Assembly (NCBI RefSeq): GCF_004795055.1 | Contig: NZ_SSBJ01000010.1 | Coordinates: forward strand, 124,001 to 188,000 | Source of the DNA: Streptomyces sp. A1136 | GTDB taxonomy: Bacteria > Actinomycetota > Actinomycetes > Streptomycetales > Streptomycetaceae | Direction of reading: 5' to 3' | Length of the DNA: 64,000 bases | Shown: positions 15,672-24,381 of the stretch, in pieces | How the letters are laid out: every line of letters begins with the position of its first letter | Numbering within the stretch: the stretch's first letter is position 1 | Notes under the pieces: generated by a model | What the model was told of the DNA's origin: nothing | The model's input: only the letters and a program-made list of their open reading frames with translations | The model's database searches: none | Made by a program: the position numbers and the translations under genes

Positions 15672-16225
15672 GCCGCGTCCGCCGTCCGCAACCGCTGACG
15701 GGCGTCCATCAGGGCGAAACCCAGCAGGTTCAGGCCGCACCAGCGCGCGGGGTCGCCCGCGCGCTCGTCGTCGGCGGCCAGTCCGATGCCCCAGATCCGG
15801 TCGAGCGGGCTCGCCTCCACCAACACCCGGTCACCGGTGCCCAGGAGGTACGCCCGCAGGGCCGGGTCGGAGCCGAACTTGTGCACGCTGCCCTCCACGA
15901 CCAACGCGTACCGCTCCCGCTCCCACACCGTCTGGTCGAAGCCGCGTACCAGCCGTCCGGCCTTCTTCGCAGCCGCCGGGGTCTTCGCCTCCACCGCGGC
16001 CCGCTCCGCCTCCGGGTCCGCGAACAGGCGGGCCTTCCCGGCCATCATCCAGTGCTCCGCGGTGGCGTAACGGACCTCACCCACAGTGAAGGGCGCGGGC
16101 CACCACTGGCTGAGACAGCTCGGTCCGAGGCTGCCGTCGGGCCGCGGTCGGTGCCCCCAGAAAGGCAGGTACTTCACCCGCTCACCACGGCTGACCAGGC
16201 CGATCAAGTGGTCGATCTTCTCCAT
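15668..16225 (-). CDS. NADAR/YbiA-type N-glycosidase
   Basis: 185 residues with the NADAR family signatures: FWGHRP near residue 22, LSQWWPAPFTV, YATAEHWMMAGKARLF in the middle, and WGIGLAADD near the C-terminus. Known members hydrolyse N-glycosidic bonds in early riboflavin intermediates or remove ADP-ribose from guanine. The ATG at 16225 is supported by the alignment of the family start; upstream codons fall in the AT-rich promoter region. It is the first gene of a two-gene unit with the Nudix hydrolase. Confidence 0.85.
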   Translation of the reverse strand: MEKIDHLIGLVSRGERVKYLPFWGHRPRPDGSLGPSCLSQWWPAPFTVGEVRYATAEHWMMAGKARLFADPEAERAAVEAKTPAAAKKAGRLVRGFDQTVWERERYALVVEGSVHKFGSDPALRAYLLGTGDRVLVEASPLDRIWGIGLAADDERAGDPARWCGLNLLGFALMDARQRLRTADAA

Positions 16226-16334
16226 GCACGCGAGTCTGACAGTCGCCACTGACACTTCGTACGGGATTTCGGGTGTGCCTCGACACATGGTCGACCGATT
16301 CCGTCGCGTAATCAAAAGGCAACAACGGAATCAC

Positions 16335-16363
16335 TTGGCCGAGAGGTGCACCTCTGTCAGGAT
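16335..16363 (+). promoter_or_regulatory. Predicted promoter with a palindromic operator in its spacer
   Basis: TTGGCC (16335-16340) and CAGGAT (16358-16363) are 17 bases apart. The spacer carries the perfect 14-bp palindrome AGAGGTGCACCTCT (16342-16355). A protein bound there would sit directly on RNA polymerase. It lies 56 bases before the second aldehyde dehydrogenase, which appears to head the pot genes. Confidence 0.55.
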
Positions 16364-16373
16364 CGGCACTCAA

Positions 16374-16390
16374 TTCGGGTCCACCCCGAA
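16374..16390 (+). promoter_or_regulatory. Inverted repeat in the leader of the dehydrogenase-pot unit
   Basis: TTCGGG-TCCAC-CCCGAA is a perfect 6-bp inverted repeat downstream of the predicted -10 and about 28 bases before the start codon. It may be a second operator half or an mRNA hairpin. Confidence 0.4.
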
Positions 16391-16418
16391 CTGTAGCTAC
16401 GGAGAGCGTGAGAGCGTG

Positions 16419-17948
16419 ATGGGCAACCGCTTCCAGGTCAAGGACCGCTTCGCGGACGGCGCGCAGTACATCGAGGGCCGGCTCCGGCCCGGCACCTCGG
16501 GACGGTCACACACCGTCGTGGACCCCGCCACCGGCGCCGAGGTGCTCACCTACGAGCTCGCCGGCACGGCGGACGTGGACGAGGCCGTCGCCGCCGCCAA
16601 GCGGGCCTTCCCCGCCTGGTCCTCCGCCACCCCCGGCGAGCGTTCGGACGCGCTCCACCGGCTGGCGGCCGTACTGACCGAGCAGGCCGAGGACTTCGCG
16701 TACGCGGAATCCCTTCAGTGCGGCAAGCCGATCAAGCTGTCGACGGAGTTCGACGTGCCGGGGACCATCGACAACACCGCCTTCTTCGCGGGCGCCGCCC
16801 GCCACCTCCAGGGGCAGGCGGCCGGCGAGTACTCCGGCGACCACACGTCCTACGTACGCCGCGAGGCCATCGGGGTCGTCGGCTCCATCGCGCCGTGGAA
16901 CTACCCGCTCCAGATGGCGGCCTGGAAGATCCTCCCGGCGATCGCCGCGGGCAACACCATCGTGCTCAAGCCCGCCGAGCTCACGCCGCTGACCTCCCTG
17001 ATGTTCGCCCAGGCGGCGAAGGAGGCGGGACTGCCGGACGGTGTGATCAACATCGTCACCGGCGCCGGCCGGGACGCGGGCGAACACCTCGTCGGGCACC
17101 CGGACGTGGTGATGACCTCCTTCACCGGCTCCACCGCCGTCGGCAAGCGCGTCGCCGAGATCGCGACCGCCACCGTCAAGCGCCTGCACCTGGAGCTCGG
17201 CGGCAAGGCTCCCTTCCTCGTATTCGACGACGCCGACCTGGAGGCCGCCGCGCACGGCGCGGTCGCCGCCTCCCTCATCAACACCGGGCAGGACTGCACC
17301 GCCGCCACCCGCGCGTACGTCCAGCGGCCCCTGCACGACGCCTTCGTGGCCCGCGTGGCCGAGCTGATGGAGACCGTCCGCCTCGGCGACCCCTTCGAGC
17401 CGGACACCGACCTCGGCCCGCTCGTCTCGCACGCGCAGCGCGACCGCGTCGCCGGTTTCGTCGAGCGCGCCCGCGCCTACGCGACGGTCGTCACCGGCGG
17501 GGAGATCCCGGGCGCCGGGGAGGACGAGCGCGGCCTCGCGGACGGCGCGTACTACCGGCCCACCCTGATCTCCGGCGCCGCGCAGGACAGCGAGGTCGTC
17601 CAGTCCGAGATCTTCGGTCCCGTCCTCGTCGTCCTGCCCTTCGACACCGACGACGAGGGCATCGCGCTGGCCAACGACACCCCCTACGGCCTGGCGGCCT
17701 CCGCCTGGAGCCGGGACGTCTACCGGGCGGGCCGCGCCACCCGCGAGCTCAAGGCCGGCTGCGTCTGGGTCAACGACCACATCCCGATCATCAGCGAGAT
17801 GCCCCACGGCGGCTACAAGGCGAGTGGCTTCGGAAAGGACATGAGCGCCTACTCCTTCGAGGAGTACACCCAGGTCAAGCACGTGATGTACGACAACACC
17901 GCGGTCGCCGCGAAGGACTGGCACCGCACGATCTTCGGGGACCGATAG
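16419..17948 (+). CDS. Aldehyde dehydrogenase, aminobutyraldehyde/PuuC-like, heading the pot genes
   Basis: 509 residues. Catalytic residues are N161 (PWNYP), E259 (LHLELGGK) and C293 (GQDCTAATR), as in the first dehydrogenase at 4.2 kb, and the C-terminal MPHGGYKASGFGKDMS is also shared. It is followed after 48 bases by a PotD lipoprotein gene and then PotABC and an amine oxidase, so it probably oxidises aldehydes produced from imported polyamines. The start is ATG 16419; a GTG immediately before it (16416) is equally possible and is slightly better spaced from GGAGAG (16401-16406). The paralogy with the first copy suggests different chain-length preferences (inference). Confidence 0.88.
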   Translation: MGNRFQVKDRFADGAQYIEGRLRPGTSGRSHTVVDPATGAEVLTYELAGTADVDEAVAAAKRAFPAWSSATPGERSDALHRLAAVLTEQAEDFAYAESLQCGKPIKLSTEFDVPGTIDNTAFFAGAARHLQGQAAGEYSGDHTSYVRREAIGVVGSIAPWNYPLQMAAWKILPAIAAGNTIVLKPAELTPLTSLMFAQAAKEAGLPDGVINIVTGAGRDAGEHLVGHPDVVMTSFTGSTAVGKRVAEIATATVKRLHLELGGKAPFLVFDDADLEAAAHGAVAASLINTGQDCTAATRAYVQRPLHDAFVARVAELMETVRLGDPFEPDTDLGPLVSHAQRDRVAGFVERARAYATVVTGGEIPGAGEDERGLADGAYYRPTLISGAAQDSEVVQSEIFGPVLVVLPFDTDDEGIALANDTPYGLAASAWSRDVYRAGRATRELKAGCVWVNDHIPIISEMPHGGYKASGFGKDMSAYSFEEYTQVKHVMYDNTAVAAKDWHRTIFGDR

Positions 17949-17996
17949 CCGAGACCGCCCGACCAAGCGGCACACCCACCCGAAAGGGCACAGCGC

Positions 17997-19247
17997 ATGG
18001 AGCAGTTCGAGCCCGGCAGCCTCTCGCCGCCACAACTCGCCGCGATACGCCGCAGCCTCACCGGCGGCCGCGGCGCCCTCACCCGGCGTTCGCTGTTGCG
18101 CGCCTCCGGCCTCGGGGCGCTGACCGTCGGCGGCCTGTACGGGCTGACCGGCTGCGGCATCCCGCCCGCCAGGCGGGAAGGCGACGCGGCGACGGCCTCC
18201 GACGACCACTCGGCCTCCGAGAAGGAGATCAACTTCTCCAACTGGACCGAGTACATGGACACCAGCGACGACGAGAAGTCCCGGCCCACGCTGGAGGCGT
18301 TCACCAAGCGCACGGGCATCCAGGTCAAGTACACGGAGGACATCAACGACAACGTCGAGTTCTTCGGCAAGATCCGGCCCCAACTGGCCGCGGGCCAGGA
18401 CACCGGCCGGGACCTGATCGTCGTCACCGACTGGCTCGCGGCCCGCATCATCCGTCTCGGCTGGGCGCAGAAACTGGACCCGGCCAACCTCCCGCACGCC
18501 TACGCGAACCTCATCCCCCAGTTCCGCAACCCCGACTGGGACCCCGGCCGCGCCCACAGCTACCCCTGGACCGGCATCGACACGGTCATCGCCTACAACG
18601 CCAAGGCCACCGAGGGCAGGAAGGTCGACTCCGTCACGCAGTTGCTCGACGACCCCACCCTCAAGGGCCGGGTCGGCTTCCTCACCGAGATGCGCGACAG
18701 CGTCGGCATGACCCTGCTCGACCAGGGCAAGGACCCGGCGAACTTCACCACCGCGGACTTCGACGGCGCGATCGGCCGCCTCCAGAAGGGCGTCGACACC
18801 AAGCAGATCCGCCGCTTCACCGGCAACGACTACACGGCGGACCTCGACAAGGGCGACCTCGCGGCCTGCCTCGCCTGGGCGGGCGACGTCATCCAGCTCC
18901 AGGCCGGAAACCCGGACATCAAGTACGCCATCCCGGCCGCCGGTTACCTCTCCTCCAGCGACAACCTGCTGGTGCCGGCGCACGCCCGGCACAAGACCAA
19001 CGCCGAGAAGCTCATCGACTACTACTACGAGCCGGCGGTGGCCGCCCGGCTCGCGGCCTTCATCAGCTACGTCTGCCCCGTCGACGGCGTCAAGGACGAC
19101 CTCGCCAAGATCGACCCCGCCCTCGCGGACAACGTCCTGATCGTCCCGGACAAGGAAATGGCCGCCAAGGCGCACGCCTTCCGCTCGCTCACCAGCGAGG
19201 AAGAGACGGCGTACGAGGAGAAGTTCACCAAGCTCATCGGCGCCTGA
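17997..19247 (+). CDS. potD: Polyamine ABC transporter substrate-binding lipoprotein
   Basis: 416 residues. The N-terminus is longer than in the orphan copy. It has a twin-arginine motif (TRRSLLRAS, R30-R31) and a lipobox LTGC with Cys at residue 53, so Tat export and lipid anchoring are expected. Mature-protein landmarks include NFSNWTEYMD, DLIVVTDWLA and RRFTGNDYTADLDKGD, all shared with the first PotD. It should bind spermidine or putrescine outside the membrane and deliver it to PotBC. It is the second gene of the dehydrogenase-pot unit, 61 bases before potA. Confidence 0.92.
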   Translation: MEQFEPGSLSPPQLAAIRRSLTGGRGALTRRSLLRASGLGALTVGGLYGLTGCGIPPARREGDAATASDDHSASEKEINFSNWTEYMDTSDDEKSRPTLEAFTKRTGIQVKYTEDINDNVEFFGKIRPQLAAGQDTGRDLIVVTDWLAARIIRLGWAQKLDPANLPHAYANLIPQFRNPDWDPGRAHSYPWTGIDTVIAYNAKATEGRKVDSVTQLLDDPTLKGRVGFLTEMRDSVGMTLLDQGKDPANFTTADFDGAIGRLQKGVDTKQIRRFTGNDYTADLDKGDLAACLAWAGDVIQLQAGNPDIKYAIPAAGYLSSSDNLLVPAHARHKTNAEKLIDYYYEPAVAARLAAFISYVCPVDGVKDDLAKIDPALADNVLIVPDKEMAAKAHAFRSLTSEEETAYEEKFTKLIGA

Positions 19248-19308
19248 TCGGGCCCGACCGGCACCCGCGCCCCGCCCCTTTCGACACCACCACCGAAGGC
19301 CCAGGTCC

Positions 19309-20460
19309 ATGACTGACAAGACCGCGGGCGGCGATGTCCGCCTCGCCGGGATCAGCAAGCACTACGGCTCCTTCACCGCCGTGCACCCGCTCGATCTCAC
19401 CATCCCGCAGGGCTCCTTCTTCGCCCTGCTCGGCGCCTCGGGCTGCGGGAAGACCACGACCCTGCGCATGATCGCCGGCCTGGAGGAGCCCTCCACCGGC
19501 ACGGTCAGCCTCGGCGACCGCGAGGTCACCCAGCTGCCGCCGTACAAGCGCCCGGTGAACACCGTCTTCCAGAGCTACGCGCTCTTCCCGCACCTGAACA
19601 TCTACGAGAACGTCGCCTTCGGGCTGCGCCGCCGCGGCATCAAGTCGGTGAAGAAGCAGGTCGACGACATGCTGGAACTGGTCCAGCTCGGCCAGTTCGC
19701 CCAGCGCAAGCCGCACCAGCTCTCCGGTGGCCAGCAGCAACGCGTCGCGGTCGCCCGCGCCCTGATCAACCACCCCCAGGTGCTGCTCCTCGACGAGCCG
19801 CTCGGCGCCCTCGACCTCAAGCTGCGCCGCCAGATGCAACTGGAGCTCAAGCGCATCCAGACCGAGGTCGGCATCACCTTCGTCCACGTCACCCACGACC
19901 AGGAGGAGGCCATGACCATGGCCGACACCGTCGCGGTGATGAACGGCGGGCGCGTGGAGCAGTTGGGCGCCCCCGCCGAGCTGTACGAGAACCCGAAGAC
20001 CACCTTCGTGGCCAACTTCCTCGGCACCTCCAACCTCATCGAGGCCGAGGTCCTGGAGGCCGGCGCCGCCGACGTCGTCGTCTCCAGCGCGGGGACGAAG
20101 CTCCGGCTGCCCGCCGCGCGATGTTCGACCACACCCCGAGCCGGCGGAAAGCTGCTGGTCGGGGTGCGCCCGGAGAAGATATCCCTGGTCCACGCGGACG
20201 ACGAGGACACCGTCGCCGCCGGGCGGAACAAGATCACCGGAACGATCGCCGACTCCTCCTTCATCGGCGTCTCCACCCAGTACGTCATCGACAGCCCGGT
20301 CTGCCCGGAGCTGGAGGTGTACGTCCAGAACATCGAGCGCGACGCCCGCCTGACCCCCGGCGCCCGGGTCGTCCTGCACTGGAACCCGGACCACACCTTC
20401 GGCCTGGACGCGGCCCAGGCCATCGACGCCGGCATCGAGACGGTCGAGGAGTCCGCGTGA
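19309..20460 (+). CDS. potA: Polyamine ABC transporter ATP-binding protein
   Basis: 383 residues, a canonical PotA. Walker A is GASGCGKT (42-49), the signature is LSGGQ (137-141), Walker B is VLLLDEP (157-163) and the H-loop is in HVTHD. The C-terminal TOBE domain (about 285-370) includes [13 protein letters not shown]. All ATPase motifs are intact, in contrast to the degenerate ATPase at 1.2 kb. It powers uptake through PotB and PotC. The stop overlaps the GTG start of potB (GTGA). Confidence 0.96.
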   Translation: MTDKTAGGDVRLAGISKHYGSFTAVHPLDLTIPQGSFFALLGASGCGKTTTLRMIAGLEEPSTGTVSLGDREVTQLPPYKRPVNTVFQSYALFPHLNIYENVAFGLRRRGIKSVKKQVDDMLELVQLGQFAQRKPHQLSGGQQQRVAVARALINHPQVLLLDEPLGALDLKLRRQMQLELKRIQTEVGITFVHVTHDQEEAMTMADTVAVMNGGRVEQLGAPAELYENPKTTFVANFLGTSNLIEAEVLEAGAADVVVSSAGTKLRLPAARCSTTPRAGGKLLVGVRPEKISLVHADDEDTVAAGRNKITGTIADSSFIGVSTQYVIDSPVCPELEVYVQNIERDARLTPGARVVLHWNPDHTFGLDAAQAIDAGIETVEESA

Positions 20461-21386
20461 CGGCCGTCGCCGCGCCGCCCGAGGCGCCCGCCCCCACCGA
20501 GCCCCCGGTCCACAAGCCGTCGCTGCGCAAGCGACTGGTCCCCTACTGGTTGCTGTTGCCCGGCATCCTGTGGCTGCTGGTGTTCTTCGTCCTGCCGATG
20601 GTCTACCAGGCCTCCACCTCGGTGCAGACCGGCTCCCTCGAAGAGGGCTTCAAGGTCACCTGGCACTTCCAGACGTACTGGGCCGCCTTCACCGACTACG
20701 TGCCGCAGTTCCTGCGCTCTCTCGTCTACGCGGGCACCGCCACCGCCCTGTGCCTGCTGCTCGGGTACCCGCTGGCCTACCTGATCGCCTTCAAGGCGGG
20801 ACGGTGGCGCAACGTCCTGCTGGTGCTGGTCATCGCCCCCTTCTTCACCAGCTTCCTGATCCGCACGCTGGCCTGGAAGACGATCCTGGCCGACGGCGGC
20901 CCGGTCGTCGGAGTGCTCAACAAGATCGGTTTCCTGGACGTCACCAGCTGGCTCGGCATGACCGAGGGCGACCGGGTCCTGGCCACGCCGCTCGCGGTCG
21001 TCTGCGGCCTGACGTACAACTTCCTCCCCTTCATGATCCTGCCGCTGTACACCTCGCTGGAGCGCATCGACACCCGCCTCCACGAGGCCGCCGGGGACCT
21101 CTACGCCCGGCCGGCCACGGTGTTCCGCAAGGTGACCTTCCCGCTCTCGATGCCGGGCGTGGTCTCCGGCACCCTGCTGACCTTCATCCCGGCGAGCGGC
21201 GACTACGTCAACGCCGAGCTGCTCGGCTCGGCGGACACCCGGATGATCGGCAACGTCATCCAGTCGCAGTACCTGCGCATCCTCGACTACCCGACAGCGG
21301 CCGCGCTGTCCTTCATCCTCATGGCCATCGTGCTGATCATGGTCACCATCTACATCCGCCGAGCGGGGACGGAGGACCTGGTCTGA
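20457..21386 (+). CDS. potB: Polyamine ABC transporter permease, PotB type
   Basis: 309 residues with six membrane segments, the first about residues 28-50. The conserved EAA loop reads [26 protein letters not shown] near residue 210, the coupling helix that contacts PotA. A Pro/Ala-rich tail of about 20 residues precedes the first segment. The GTG at 20457 overlaps the potA stop by 4 bases, and the stop overlaps the potC ATG by one base (TGATG), so expression is tightly coupled. Confidence 0.94.
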   Translation: MTAVAAPPEAPAPTEPPVHKPSLRKRLVPYWLLLPGILWLLVFFVLPMVYQASTSVQTGSLEEGFKVTWHFQTYWAAFTDYVPQFLRSLVYAGTATALCLLLGYPLAYLIAFKAGRWRNVLLVLVIAPFFTSFLIRTLAWKTILADGGPVVGVLNKIGFLDVTSWLGMTEGDRVLATPLAVVCGLTYNFLPFMILPLYTSLERIDTRLHEAAGDLYARPATVFRKVTFPLSMPGVVSGTLLTFIPASGDYVNAELLGSADTRMIGNVIQSQYLRILDYPTAAALSFILMAIVLIMVTIYIRRAGTEDLV

Positions 21387-22192
21387 TGCGCACCCCCATG
21401 GCGTGGCTGCGCCGAAACCTCGTCGTGATCGCGGGTCTGGGCACCCTCGCCTACCTGATCCTGCCGAACGTCGTCGTGACGGTGTTCTCCTTCAACAACC
21501 CCACCGGGCGCTTCAACTACGCCTGGCAGCAGTTCTCGCTCGACGCCTGGAAGGACCCCTGCGGGGTTGCCGACCTGTGCGGTTCCCTGTCCCTGTCGCT
21601 CCAGATCGCCCTGTGGGCCACCATCGGCGCCACCGTCCTCGGCACCGCGATCGCCTTCGCGATGGTGCGCTACCGGTTCCGGGGGCGCGGCGCGGTCAAT
21701 TCGCTGATCTTCCTGCCGATGGCCATGCCGGAGATCGTGATGGCCGCCTCGCTGCTGGCCCTCTTCCTCAACATGGGCATCCGGCTGGGCTTCTGGACGA
21801 TCCTGATCGCCCACGTCATGTTCTGCCTCAGCTTCGTCGTCGCCGCGGTCAAGGCGCGCGTCCTGTCCATGGACCCGCGGCTGGAGGAGGCCGCCCGCGA
21901 CCTCTACGCGGGACCGGCGCAGACCTTCCTGCGCGTCACCCTGCCCATCGCGGCCCCCGGTATCGCGGCGGGCGCGCTGCTCTCCTTCGCGCTCTCCTTC
22001 GACGACTTCATCATCACCAACTTCAACTCGGGTAACACCGTCACCTTCCCCATGTTCGTGTGGGGATCGGCCCAGCGCGGTACGCCCGTCCAGATCAACG
22101 TCATCGGCACGGCGATGTTCGTCATCGCGGTGCTGGTGGTCCTCGCCGGTCAGACGATCGGCAACCGCCGCAAGAAGGCACAGCCCAAGTAA
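21386..22192 (+). CDS. potC: Polyamine ABC transporter permease, PotC type
   Basis: 268 residues with six membrane segments. The EAA loop is [15 protein letters not shown] around residue 170. The sequence [10 protein letters not shown] near residue 210 is characteristic of PotC/PotI permeases. It partners with PotB in the membrane to form the polyamine channel. The start codon shares one base with the potB stop. Confidence 0.95.
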   Translation: MRTPMAWLRRNLVVIAGLGTLAYLILPNVVVTVFSFNNPTGRFNYAWQQFSLDAWKDPCGVADLCGSLSLSLQIALWATIGATVLGTAIAFAMVRYRFRGRGAVNSLIFLPMAMPEIVMAASLLALFLNMGIRLGFWTILIAHVMFCLSFVVAAVKARVLSMDPRLEEAARDLYAGPAQTFLRVTLPIAAPGIAAGALLSFALSFDDFIITNFNSGNTVTFPMFVWGSAQRGTPVQINVIGTAMFVIAVLVVLAGQTIGNRRKKAQPK

Positions 22193-22213
22193 CTCTGTAG
22201 GGAGTTGGAAGAC

Positions 22214-23632
22214 ATGGCCCCAGTCGCCATGCGAAGCGTTGCGCAATCCCTTTCCGAAGCACTACCGGTCTCGTACTGGCTGGACGACCCCGGCAAGCCC
22301 GCCGTCGAGCCGGCGCTGACCTCCGACGAGGCCTGCGACCTGCTGGTCATCGGCGGCGGCTACAGCGGACTGTGGACCGCGCTCATCGCCAAGGAGCGTG
22401 ACCCCGCCCGGGACGTCGTCCTGATCGAGGGCAAGGAGGCGGGCTGGGCCGCCTCCGGCCGCAACGGCGGCTTCTGCGCCGCCTCCCTCACCCACGGCCT
22501 CTCCAACGGTCTGGCCCGCTGGCCCGACGAGCTGGCGAAGTTGGAGGAGCTCGGCGCCCGCAACCTCGACGAGATCGAGGCCGCCATCGCCCGTTACGAC
22601 ATCGCCTGCGACTTCGAGCGCACCGGCGAGATCGACGTGGCGACCGAGCCCCACCAGGTCGAGGAGTTGCGCGAACTGTACGAAGAGGCCCGCGAGCTGG
22701 GCCTCGCCGACGGCACGCGCTGGCTGGACCGCGACGAGGTCCGGGCCGAGGTCGACTCCCCGACCTTCCTCGCGGGGCTGTGGGACACCGACGGCGTCGC
22801 CATGCTCAACCCCGCCAAACTCGCCTGGGGACTCAAGCGCGCCTGCCTCGGGCTCGGGGTGCGGATCTACGAGAACACCCGCGGGCTCTCCCTGGCCGCC
22901 TCCGGCGCCGGCATGGCCGTACGCACCCCGTACGGGCGGATCTTCGCCCGCCGGGTCGCGCTGGGGACCAACATCTTCCCGTCCCTGGTCAAGCGCGTCC
23001 GCCCCTTCACCGTCCCGGTCTACGACTACGCGCTGATGACCGAGCCGCTCACCGCCGAGCAGTTGAAGGCCATCGGCTGGGGCAACCGCCAAGGCCTCGG
23101 CGACAGCGCCAACCAGTTCCACTACTTCCGCATCACCCCGGAGAACCGCATCCTGTGGGGCGGTTACGACGCCATCTACCCCTACCGCGGCAAGTTGGAC
23201 TCCGAGTACGACCACCGCCCGGAGACCTACCTCAAGCTCGCGCAGCACTTCTTCACCGCCTTCCCGCAGTTGGAGGGGATCCGGTTCAGCCACGCCTGGG
23301 GCGGCGCCATCGACACCTGCTCCCGGTTCTCGGCCTTCTTCGGAACCGCGCACTCCGGCAAGGTGGCGTACGCGGCGGGCTTCACCGGGCTCGGCGTCGG
23401 TGCCACCCGCTTCGGGGCGGACGTGATGCTCGACCTGCTGGACGGCGCGCGCACCGAGCGGACCGAGCTGGAGATGGTGAAGTCCAAGCCGATGCCGTTC
23501 CCACCCGAGCCGTTCGCCTGGACCGGCATCGCCCTCACCAAGTGGTCGTTGGCGCGCGCCGACGCCCGGGGCGGGCGCCGCAACCTCTGGCTCAAGGCGC
23601 TGGACCGGGTCGGTCTGGGCTTCGACAGCTGA
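22214..23632 (+). CDS. FAD-dependent amine oxidase, PuuB/DadA family
   Basis: 472 residues. The dinucleotide-binding motif GGGYSG (47-52) follows a beta strand, then VVLIEGKEAGWAASGRNGGFC, the flavin-linked start of the gamma-glutamylputrescine oxidase group. The C-terminal part has GAIDTCSRFSAFFG and the GFTGLGVGATRFGADV flavin contact. It should oxidise putrescine, a polyamine or its gamma-glutamyl derivative to an aldehyde, ammonia and H2O2. It directly follows potC (21 bases), so the product would feed the dehydrogenase at the head of the unit. Start: ATG 22214; an ATG at 22229 and a TTG at 22205 are alternatives. No gamma-glutamylpolyamine synthetase gene is in the window. Confidence 0.88.
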   Translation: MAPVAMRSVAQSLSEALPVSYWLDDPGKPAVEPALTSDEACDLLVIGGGYSGLWTALIAKERDPARDVVLIEGKEAGWAASGRNGGFCAASLTHGLSNGLARWPDELAKLEELGARNLDEIEAAIARYDIACDFERTGEIDVATEPHQVEELRELYEEARELGLADGTRWLDRDEVRAEVDSPTFLAGLWDTDGVAMLNPAKLAWGLKRACLGLGVRIYENTRGLSLAASGAGMAVRTPYGRIFARRVALGTNIFPSLVKRVRPFTVPVYDYALMTEPLTAEQLKAIGWGNRQGLGDSANQFHYFRITPENRILWGGYDAIYPYRGKLDSEYDHRPETYLKLAQHFFTAFPQLEGIRFSHAWGGAIDTCSRFSAFFGTAHSGKVAYAAGFTGLGVGATRFGADVMLDLLDGARTERTELEMVKSKPMPFPPEPFAWTGIALTKWSLARADARGGRRNLWLKALDRVGLGFDS

Positions 23633-23704
23633 CCGGCGGGGCGGCCGCCGATCCGCCCGGTCGTCCCACCGGCCGTGTGATCGGACGCGCGCCCGGCGCA
23701 CACC

Positions 23705-23721
23705 GTCACCGGACCGGTGAC
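23705..23721. repeat. Inverted repeat in the gap after the oxidase gene
   Basis: GTCACCGG-A-CCGGTGAC is a perfect 8-bp inverted repeat around a single base, 72 bases after the oxidase stop and 122 bases before the next ATG. The loop is too short for a hairpin terminator, so an operator is more likely. The rest of the 210-base gap shows nothing else. Confidence 0.35.
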
Positions 23722-23842
23722 CCGATTCACCATCACGGTGTACCGCAACCCGCGTCATAGGCGCGCCCGTTCCCGCTCTCACCGACCGAGAGGCCCTCAC
23801 CCGAGGAGCCTCCGGCGAGCCGGAGCGAACGGAGGCCGGGCG

Positions 23843-24361
23843 ATGACGAACCCGGGGGACAAGCGGGCGGTGGACTGGCTGGCGTCGGCGGCGGCGAACC
23901 CGGACGCCTGCCGGTGGGAGTGGGAGCGCAACCCCCGGGGGGTCGCCCTGCTGCCCGCCGGCCGGCGCTGGGACGTACTGATCACGCCCGGAGCGCTGGG
24001 CGCGGCCACCCTGGAGGTCCTGACACTGCTCGTGGAGCGGCCCGGTCCGGTGCTCGCCGCCTTACCCGCCGCCGGGCAGGGCCGCGCTCCGACGGCTCGG
24101 CTCGGCTTCTTCGTACCCGCGGGCACCGCCTCCCGGTGGGTCGGCACGGGGGTACGGGGAGCAGGCCGCGGTACCTGGATCGTGGTCCCGTACCCGGGCC
24201 GCGCGACGGGCGGCGTGCGCTGGCTCGTGACCCCGGACGGCCGGGGCACCCTCACCGACCCGGCGGTCCTGGAGCTCGCCATGCACGAGGCGGCGGCCCG
24301 GACGGCGACGCGGGAGGACACCACACCCCGGGGCGGCGTGCACCGAGGCGGCACACCGTGA
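23843..24361 (+). CDS. Conserved actinobacterial protein of unknown function, contains a TTA codon
   Basis: 172 residues, soluble, with no signal or membrane segment. Features such as CRWEWERNPRGVALLPAG, RLGFFVPAGTASRW and GTGVRGAGRGTWIVVP suggest a compact alpha/beta domain; it faintly recalls the N-terminal domain of bifunctional primase-polymerase proteins but I would not assign it. Leu74 is encoded by TTA (24062-24064). In Streptomyces this codon depends on the bldA tRNA, so the gene is likely translated late in development. It is the only TTA codon I found in a gene of this window. A GGAGG site precedes the ATG. It is convergent with the PAP2 gene. Confidence 0.7.
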   Translation: MTNPGDKRAVDWLASAAANPDACRWEWERNPRGVALLPAGRRWDVLITPGALGAATLEVLTLLVERPGPVLAALPAAGQGRAPTARLGFFVPAGTASRWVGTGVRGAGRGTWIVVPYPGRATGGVRWLVTPDGRGTLTDPAVLELAMHEAAARTATREDTTPRGGVHRGGTP

Positions 24362-24381
24362 GGCGGCGCGCCGTGCGCGCG

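Noticed and set aside
16086..16418. N-terminal extension of the second aldehyde dehydrogenase
   Set aside because: The extension crosses the predicted promoter and palindromes and overlaps the divergent NADAR gene.
16506..19358. A 950-codon antisense frame across the aldehyde dehydrogenase and potD
   Set aside because: Shadow of two clear sense genes; composition shows codon-mirror bias.
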